A DNA stretch of 64,000 nucleotides from contig CM030362.1 in assembly GCA_017893485.1 (NCBI GenBank), positions 264,349,073 to 264,413,072 of the forward strand. Reading direction: 5' to 3'. Within the stretch, counting starts at the first letter, position 1. Every line of letters starts with the position of its first letter. Positions 57,267 to 64,000 of the stretch are shown piece after piece. A program made the translations under genes and the position numbers. The DNA is from Hemerocallis citrina. Its lineage: Eukaryota > Streptophyta > Magnoliopsida > Asparagales > Asphodelaceae. Below the pieces are notes generated by a model. The model saw only the letters and a list, made by a program, of their open reading frames with translations. It did no database searches and had not been told where the DNA came from.

Positions 57267-57450
57267 ATTTAGGGATGCCTCGATTTTCACAACCAATCTT
57301 GGCCATCCGATTTGATCCAACGGTGGATAATGTAAAGACCCATCAATTCCCCAAACCATGACGTCAGTCGGGTCATGTGCAGCACATGTGCATTTACTGT
57401 GGCCACGATGAACACAAACTGGTTCTCTAAAAATCTCGAAGTGTAAAACA

Positions 57451-57770
57451 CTCGGCGTCCGACAGTGACTTCGAGCTGCCCAAAAGGTTTACTACAACCT
57501 CGCTGTCGCTCGACGCTCGGCAGTGACATTAAGCTGCGCGCACGGTTTCTTACAACCTCTCTATTGCTCGACACTCGGCAGTGACCTCGAGCTACCCACT
57601 AGGTTTCACACAATCTTACTATCGCTTGATGCTCGGTAGTGACTTCGAGCTGCCCACAAGGTTTTTTACAACCTTGCTATCGCTCAACGCTCGGCAGTGA
57701 CCTCAAGCTACCCACTAGGTTTCACACAACCTGGACCTGGCTACCGCTCGGTGCTTGGCACTGACTGTTC
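57451..57770 (+). repeat. 58-bp tandem repeats, about 5.5 copies
   Basis: CTCGG starts at 57451, 57516, 57574, 57632, 57690 and (as CTTGG) 57754. Each unit reads CTCGGCAGTGACYTCGAGCT, CCCACWAGGTTT, ACAACCT and CGCTCGAC. Tandem repeats near the 3' end are common in Tat-type elements. Confidence 0.88.
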
Positions 57771-57800
57771 GTGTATGCCCCAGAGTCCAGCTGTGTATTG

Positions 57801-58676
57801 ACCTTACTAATTTACATTGGATCGTGACATTTATTTTATATATGAGGTATTCTATTTATTTTGTAATTTATTGTGATTAAATGAACTTTATAATGTCCTT
57901 AGAATAGTAAGTTCAATACCATGGGACATCAAGTGCATGACATGATTATGAGATCCTATTGGTTGAAATGAGAATGCTATTCTTAAATGTTCATAGTCAA
58001 GTATTATTGTCAATTAGGAGAACAATAATATATAGAGACTGGTATGTGTGTAAACTGATGACCATATCATACGGGTCATGGATATGAGATATCAAGTCTT
58101 CACATGGTTTCATATTAGAGTAATAATGTACTGGACTGACCCACCAAGAGAACGCTGCATGAATCGTTACGTAAGTGTCATAAATAGTTCTCACAGTGAC
58201 CATGGTGTATGTGAAGTCACTACGCTTTCCTACATGAGAAGTTATACGTTTTAATGCCGTCAAACATCGCCTGTAATAAAGTGATTATAAAGCCGACTAT
58301 TGGACATATTACAAATCATGCGGAAGGATGTGAGTGACTTAGATAAGATTTGTCCCTCTTACATAACAACAACGATATCTACGGGCCCCTTGATTGAGTG
58401 AGACTGCAAAAATGCATGGCTGTTCTCAAATGAGTTAATATGAGATATTGATCTCATTTGTTTTAGTAAGTCTACTCGGATATTAAGAAACCAAAGATTG
58501 AACTATATAAGGGTGACACGCTCTATGCCTTGTGGTCAATTAAGATATCTGGAAAAAAGGATTAGACTACTTGATGACATTGGTCACAGATATGTTATGT
58601 CAATTCACTGGTATTCCCGTTATTTGAGTAGCAGTGATGTATTGCTAGATACCGCTCATTGTTTAACACTAAAATT
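57801..58676. other. Unidentified 0.9-kb block, non-coding
   Basis: Sequence from CAGCTGTGTATTGACC to GTTTAACACTAAAATT has no LTR termini, no terminal repeats and only short ORFs (58498-58737 is the longest plus-strand one). It looks less decayed and less AT-rich than the LTRs. I cannot assign it; it may be the 3' end or LTR of another retroelement. Confidence 0.4.
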
Positions 58677-58741
58677 GATCCCAACAATGGCCCACCACAG
58701 GCTGATACCATTTTCATGTGAGGTGGGCCATTGTTAGGATC
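58677..58741 (+). other. Hairpin: inverted repeat with 20-bp arms
   Basis: GATCCCAACAATGGCCCACC (58677-58696) pairs with GGTGGGCCATTGTTAGGATC (58722-58741), one mismatch, loop of about 25 bp. It spans the truncation point of the TRIM-like LTR. Confidence 0.7.
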
Positions 58742-59034
58742 TATTTTTTTACATGCGCGCACGTGTAGTCGCGTGTGCAGCTGAGCGGGGCTCGGGGCGT
58801 TACAAAATGTTATCGGAGCAACTTTCGACACCGATCGTGATGCCACAATGGTTGCAATTCCAGTATATATGGCATAGGACAATTACAGATGGCATAGAAA
58901 TAGCATCCATATGTAGGTCACATCGGCTAGAAAGGTGATCTTGTATTAGATTGTATGCTCCGGGCTTAGCAAGGACGGTGAGTTCTTAAAGGGGTAGAGG
59001 GGGTGTATGTAACACCCCGTATGTTAAGATATAA

Positions 59035-59483
<449 letters not shown>

Positions 59484-59990
59484 ATATATATATATTAGAA
59501 GTGGGCCAATAGGGTATTTTTATGGGATTGGTTGTATAGGATTGGGCCATATATATAAGGAATGAAGAAGGAAGAGTGTGTCCGGCTATGTGGTGTTGTG
59601 TGCTGTGTGTGTACAGTGGGGTCCATGTGGTGTTGTAGTATATTAGGTGTGCTTGCACATACACGTGCATGTGTATATGTAAATGAGTTGTGGTGATGTG
59701 GGTGATTGAGTCCCACATCGGTGGGGAAGTAGAGAGAGTGTATATATAATAATGCCTATGGTCAAGAGGTACCTGAAAGCTATAACACCTTTTGTGAGGC
59801 AAGCCTGTGGTGGGTCATTGTTAGGATTTACTTTTTGCGTGCGCACAGGTGTAGTCGCATGCGCAGCTGAGCGGGGCTCATGCGTTACTGTAATGCCTCA
59901 ATTTCCATACATGGGGAAACCGTGACGTAAGTCGGAATCTTTTCCTTCAATTAGCCACAATACACAGAAAAACAGGAAAATTTAAAACTT

Positions 59991-59996
59991 TTTATT
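59991..59996 (-). terminator. Poly(A) signal of the minus-strand C-type LTR
   Basis: The minus strand reads AATAAAAAGTTTTAAATTTTCC about 105 bp before the LTR end, matching the layout of the plus-strand LTRs. Confidence 0.5.
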
Positions 59997-61424
59997 TAAC
60001 ACAAAGGTATTACAAGTCCGAATGTTATAAAACTGCAATATATCACATCAGTGTTACAATAGTACCTTACAAGCCCAAGTGTTACAAATTTTCAATAAAT
60101 TTACATCAGAGTACAATGAATAATAAATAACACTTGGCACTTTACATTGATGCTTCACAACATAAACTAAATTACAACACAAGTTACAATTGAAAATAAG
60201 AATCAATACTTTGCTTCTCTTACCTTGAGTCCTCCTGAAACCCTGTACCTGTAGTTTTACAATCCAGTACCTATTGAAGTGGGGATGTCAGTACATATAC
60301 CGACGCTTTAAGGCTGATGACTAGCAGCGAATCTCAACTTTAAACAAACAGATTGATGAAAAGAGAAATGTGTGTATATAATTGATGTGTCAGTGTATGT
60401 TATGACTTAGACTCTAATGTAAGATTAACTAATGCAAGGATTCTCTTATTCTAATGCTAGCGAGACTCTGGACAGTATGCACCCCATAAATGCATACGCC
60501 CATATCAAGCCGTTTCTTCATATATATAAGGATTTGAACCCGCATCAGGAATTCTACTCTTGTACTCAACCTGTTCCTGAAGATACAACATGACTGATGA
60601 GGTTGCTCTGAAACGGTATAATCCCGCAATTCGCAGTCATATAGTGGTGTCCCTATTTGCCACTATTGCCCGGCATACCGGACCTCACTCAAAAATCTGA
60701 CGAACCCTCGGAGTTAACTACAACATAGGTTAGCTCGAAGAATCATAGTCTATGGCCTGTTCGCCTCTTGACATAGAACATGACGGAATTCCGGGGGTCC
60801 ATCCCCTAGTTCCGACAGGAAAACATCCCGCTCTTATCATGACACTTCAGAAATTAACAGACGAGATACAGATCCCGTACTCCCAACTCATGAGAAGGCA
60901 CAGACCGTATCCCTTTGAATGGAAGGGTACAACCAATAACACCACCTAGTGTTGGCCTATAGAATAGGTCGGAGCATAAGGTATCACCCTTAATACCAAC
61001 TCTTTCCCTTCGGCGAAATGATAATAAATAAAGGTTAAGTAGTAATAGCCATAAGTTACTACCCTAACGATGTCACTAACCCTAAACAATCCGAGGGATG
61101 ACAACAGTACTAACACAAAATGCTAGGTCTTAAGTTAGACTTCGCAAGATAACTCTACTAGGTGTTGTTCATAGCCCATCAATCCAAGACTCTGGCAATA
61201 CGAATTTATTTGCATGCTACTATCCTGAACTTGGATTCCGTCTACACTCCCGGCCCGCGATCAACCTACACCGGTTAAGATCTAACAGTGCTCGAGGGGT
61301 GACTCATCCGCAGTCCACAAGGAGTAAAATAAATACACGCCTTGATGGTTGATGGCCCCTAGGGCAATGATATCACCCTAGAAGAGCACAACAAAATGTG
61401 TACTAGCTAATAAGCTATATACGA

Positions 61425-61635
61425 GTAAACTAAACACATATGAGCTAAATGAGCTACGTTTGAAACAACAATATACATATGATCCAAATAAGCAACGTAT
61501 GAGACCAACAACTACATACGAGTCCGGCAAGCTACGTATGAGCAAAACAACTTACATATGAGCCAACTAGTTACGTATGAGCCAAATAAATTATATACGA
61601 GCCAATTAGCTATGTATGAAACAAATGAATCACAT
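61425..61635. repeat. ~22-bp minisatellite (TACGTATGAGCCAA)
   Basis: About nine degenerate units of TATGAGCCAAATARSTACR with alternating CATATGAG/CGTATGAG, spaced 20-24 bp. Confidence 0.75.
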
Positions 61636-61920
61636 AGAAGCAACATAGAAGTCTTCTAACAACCTAGATACAAAATAACATCCTACTAGCAAAACTTGAT
61701 CTTTTATACACAAAGGCAACATAAACGGTCTTCTAACACCCTAGAAGCTATTAAACATGCTACTAACAAAACTTGATCTTTTATACATTAAAGCAACTTG
61801 AAAGTCTTCCACACCCTAGAAGCAATTAAACATGCTACTAATAAAACTTGATCTTTTATAAAAGCAACAAAAAAAGTCTTCTAATACCCTAGAAGCAATT
61901 AAACATGCAACTCTTAACGG
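61636..61920. repeat. ~75-bp tandem repeat, 3.5 copies
   Basis: The units share GTCTTCTAACACCCTAGAAG, AATTAAACATGCTACTA and AAAACTTGATCTTTTATA; starts of GTCTTCTAA or GTCTTC lie near 61650, 61730, 61804 and 61877. Confidence 0.85.
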
Positions 61921-62153
61921 AATTCAACAAAATTTGACTTTTTAGAAAGGTGAGAGCATCTACTACAACTCTCTAGTTGACAACCTTCTCATATTCAGTC
62001 AATAAGAGATACAAAAACTTCGAACAATCTAAACAGCGAGCTTCAGCCAATAAAGGCCAGCTGCTGTGATTTGTAAAAGTCATAACTCATACTCCGCTTA
62101 TCGGAATCTAACCCAATAGGACATTTTGGAAAGGTTAGAACCTCTACTACAAC

Positions 62154-64000
62154 TGTAAGCCCTATTTTCAGTTTTATTGTATTTTGTACTCTTTTGATTA
62201 TTGTATCTGAACTCATTTACTATGATGTATTTTGTCTTTTCTTGGGTTCTTTTGTTCTCTTTGGATTAATCTGTGTTCTTTTAATTGGATTCTGTCTTTT
62301 GTAGATTTGGCTTTTTTCTATTTTGAATTCGATTTGTTCTCCTTTGTGTTCATCTCATCTCATTGCATTTATTTGTCTCTTTTTGGAGCCCAAACCGATA
62401 CCCAGAACCCAATATATTGTTCCAAAACCCTAAATTTCCCAATCCCTATAAATACCCCCATTAATTAACCCTAATTAATATATACTCTCTCTTTCTCTTT
62501 CCGCAGCAATCTCTCGCCCCGTATCTCTCTCTCTCTCTTCTCTGTTTCTAAACACCTCAAACCCAAGCCGTAACACCTTCAACCCCCGTCCATCCTTCGA
62601 CCTTCGTTCACCATCGTCATCGCCATCGTCACTGTCTCTGTCTCCTCTCCATCCCCATCACCGTCGCTCGCCCCCATCCTCGCCATTACCCCTCGAACCC
62701 AACCATAGGAGTATTTTTCCCGTCGCCATAACTTCATCTCCGTCACCCTATTCCCTCTCCGTGCTCCACCATCATCTTCGTCATCCATCGCCGCGCCTGT
62801 GCACCCCCTAGTGCCGCCGTCTAAGTCCCCGATCATCGCGTGTCGTCGTCCCCTGTTTTCAACCATGAAATAGGAGCCCCCGTTGGAGTTGTTGTTGCCG
62901 CCGTTGCTTCCCGACCGTGGTAACGATGCCACTCCACCACCACAGTCATCGCCGTTGCAGTCGTCGCGCCACCAAGTCCGCCGCTCTCTCTCTCTCTCCA
63001 TTCCGCTATCGAGAGGTAGGAGATGCGACGTGATTCGTCGAGGCCGCTGTTTGCTGTTTTGCCGCACCCGATCCGAAGTTGCTATCCCCTGTTCGGTTGG
63101 ATCCGGTGTATGGTCGAGATCTGATTGGGTCGTTTCGCTGTTTCGTGTTCTGCCGCGCCAGATCTGATTTTTGCTATCCGCTGTTTTGGCCAGGTCCAGT
63201 GTGAGGCAGTGGATTTGATTGGTCATTTTGGTGTTCTGTGTTCTGTGTGCGCCATATCTGAGTTTGGTGTTCTGTGTTCTTCTCGACCTGGTGTGTGGAA
63301 ATTGCTCTAGGATCTTGCTGTTGCTGTTGATTCTTCGTGCATTTTTGGGAGATTTTCGCCCGGGATTTTGATCCCGTTATTCTATTTTATTAATATCTGC
63401 AATAACAGGCAAGTATCTTCTTGAACCCTTTTATTTATTTGTGTTCAAGATTTCTTTGATCTCCTGCAAGTAGATCCTGTCCTTTTATTTATCAAAAACT
63501 GCTTTGACAATTTCGTTAAGATTATCGAGGGTTTACACGAGCTAACCCGACACACTCTTAACATCGTGCTTCTCTTCGATCTAAACCTAGTCCCCAATGT
63601 TTCATGCATTTGCACATTAAACAACTAGATTCATGCATAGGACTGCTTGATAGATTGGACATTGAAATTGAACATGCTAGAATTGAATTTAATTGATGAA
63701 TTGACTCCATGACCATGATAAATGTATCTTAAACCTTAGAAATTTGCATGTTGATACCTAGGATTGCTTTGATTACCAATTTGCATGCTATATGTGATCG
63801 TGTGAATTATTTATTATCTTTTTATGTTAAGTTGATTTCTGGACTGCTGTATGTCTCACTTTAAATCAGACTTTTAGCCCTGTTAATGACATAATTTGAG
63901 TAAACTTAATAAATATAAAATGTATCCCTTGATGTCTAGATAATTTTTCCCTACTATGGATTTAAATTCCAATTTTTCATCTGTTAGATATCATCGCTTT
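62154..64000 (+). mobile_element. A-type LTR, cut by the right window edge
   Basis: It starts TGTAAGCCCTATTTTCAG inside the minus-strand C-type LTR. TATA box TATAAATA at 62447, CT-rich leader, GC-rich zone 62560-63070 and the shared TCCTGCAAGTAGATCCTG then TTTACACGAGCTAACCC (63463-63547) match 9330-9415. The 215-codon minus-strand ORF (62579-63226) is antisense to the leader, low in complexity, and not a gene. The LTR end is outside the window. Confidence 0.8.
62447..62454 (+). promoter_or_regulatory. TATA box of the right-edge A LTR
   Basis: AATCCCTATAAATACCCCC, 294 bp into the LTR, followed by a CT-rich initiator zone at 62490-62540. Confidence 0.65.

Larger units (their letters stand above)
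59889..62153 (-). mobile_element. C-type LTR, minus strand, interrupted at its 5' side
   Basis: Its 3' terminus is at 59889 (minus strand ends GAGGCATTACA), with AATAAAAAGTTTTAAATTTTCC at 59996. Shared with the C LTR at 37880: TGAGGTCCGG, a TTGTAGTAG/TTTCCA motif (61977-61940 and 62153-62120), and the GGGTGATACC string. It contains two tandem-repeat zones (61425-61920). It abuts the TRIM-like LTR at 59889 and is broken at 62153 by an A LTR. The short ORFs, including 60429-60629 and 60752-60949, are not supported. Confidence 0.7.

Noticed and set aside
62579..63226. 215-codon minus-strand ORF, the longest one without a retroelement match
   Set aside because: It is antisense to the GC-rich leader of an A LTR, is rich in low-complexity Gly/Asp/Arg/Met runs and has no domain. 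The other A LTRs do not conserve it.

Overview
This window is repeat-rich intergenic DNA from a flowering plant, probably one with a large genome. I found no host gene in it. The plant signs are Ty3/gypsy chromovirus integrase with a chromodomain, an Athila-type gag with its primer-binding site, a Tat-type gag/protease with an antisense ORF, a TRIM element and several palindromic MITEs. All retroelement coding regions are broken by stops and frameshifts, so the long ORFs here are either pseudogenes of retroelements or chance readings of GC-rich LTR leaders.

Labels used here (mine, not database names). T1: chromovirus-like LTRs starting TGTAACxCCCGCAAA and carrying paired tRNA-like modules. 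A and A': LTRs starting TGTAACYMCCGTTCCC and ending GGGGCGTGACA. B: the LTR at 15499-18838. C: the LTRs at 37880-40792 and 59889-62153. D: the gag-only element at 41659-54818. E: an unclassified unit found in (TA)n arrays.

Layout. 1-4343: minus-strand chromovirus end (LTR running off the left edge, polypurine tract, chromodomain, integrase). 4343-5732: internally deleted minus-strand A' element. 5733-11481: plus-strand chromovirus pol pseudogene, a 409-bp tandem duplication across its 3' end, and its A LTR. 11482-22500: an A' LTR split by a minus-strand Athila-like element (11898-22171), which is itself split by a plus-strand LTR complex (14835-18838, TSD TGATG). 22501-28078: a T1 LTR fragment split by a solo T1 LTR (24080-27828, TSD CGTCT). 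28216-35538: an inverted T1 LTR fragment split by a solo A LTR (28249-32431), which contains a TRIM (29394-30247, TSD ACTGT), then a direct T1 LTR; together these make a long inverted repeat. 35539-57800: a Tat-like element with gag and protease on the plus strand and an antisense ORF on the minus strand, split by a C LTR and by the 13.2-kb D element. 57801-64000: an unidentified block, a second TRIM-like element, a minus-strand C-type LTR and another A LTR running off the right edge.

How the parts relate. The order of insertion can be read from which element interrupts which, supported by target-site duplications. The LTR families share design features: a TATA box, a leader ending in a splice-donor-like AAGGTGGGT, a conserved block and small palindrome near the 3' end, and an AATAAA signal followed by GTTTTTAATTTT. 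The least expected structures are the paired tRNA-like A-box/B-box modules inside T1 LTRs, the gag-only D element with 143-bp tandem repeats, and a cluster of MITEs and E units that entered one (TA)n tract inside the D 5' LTR.
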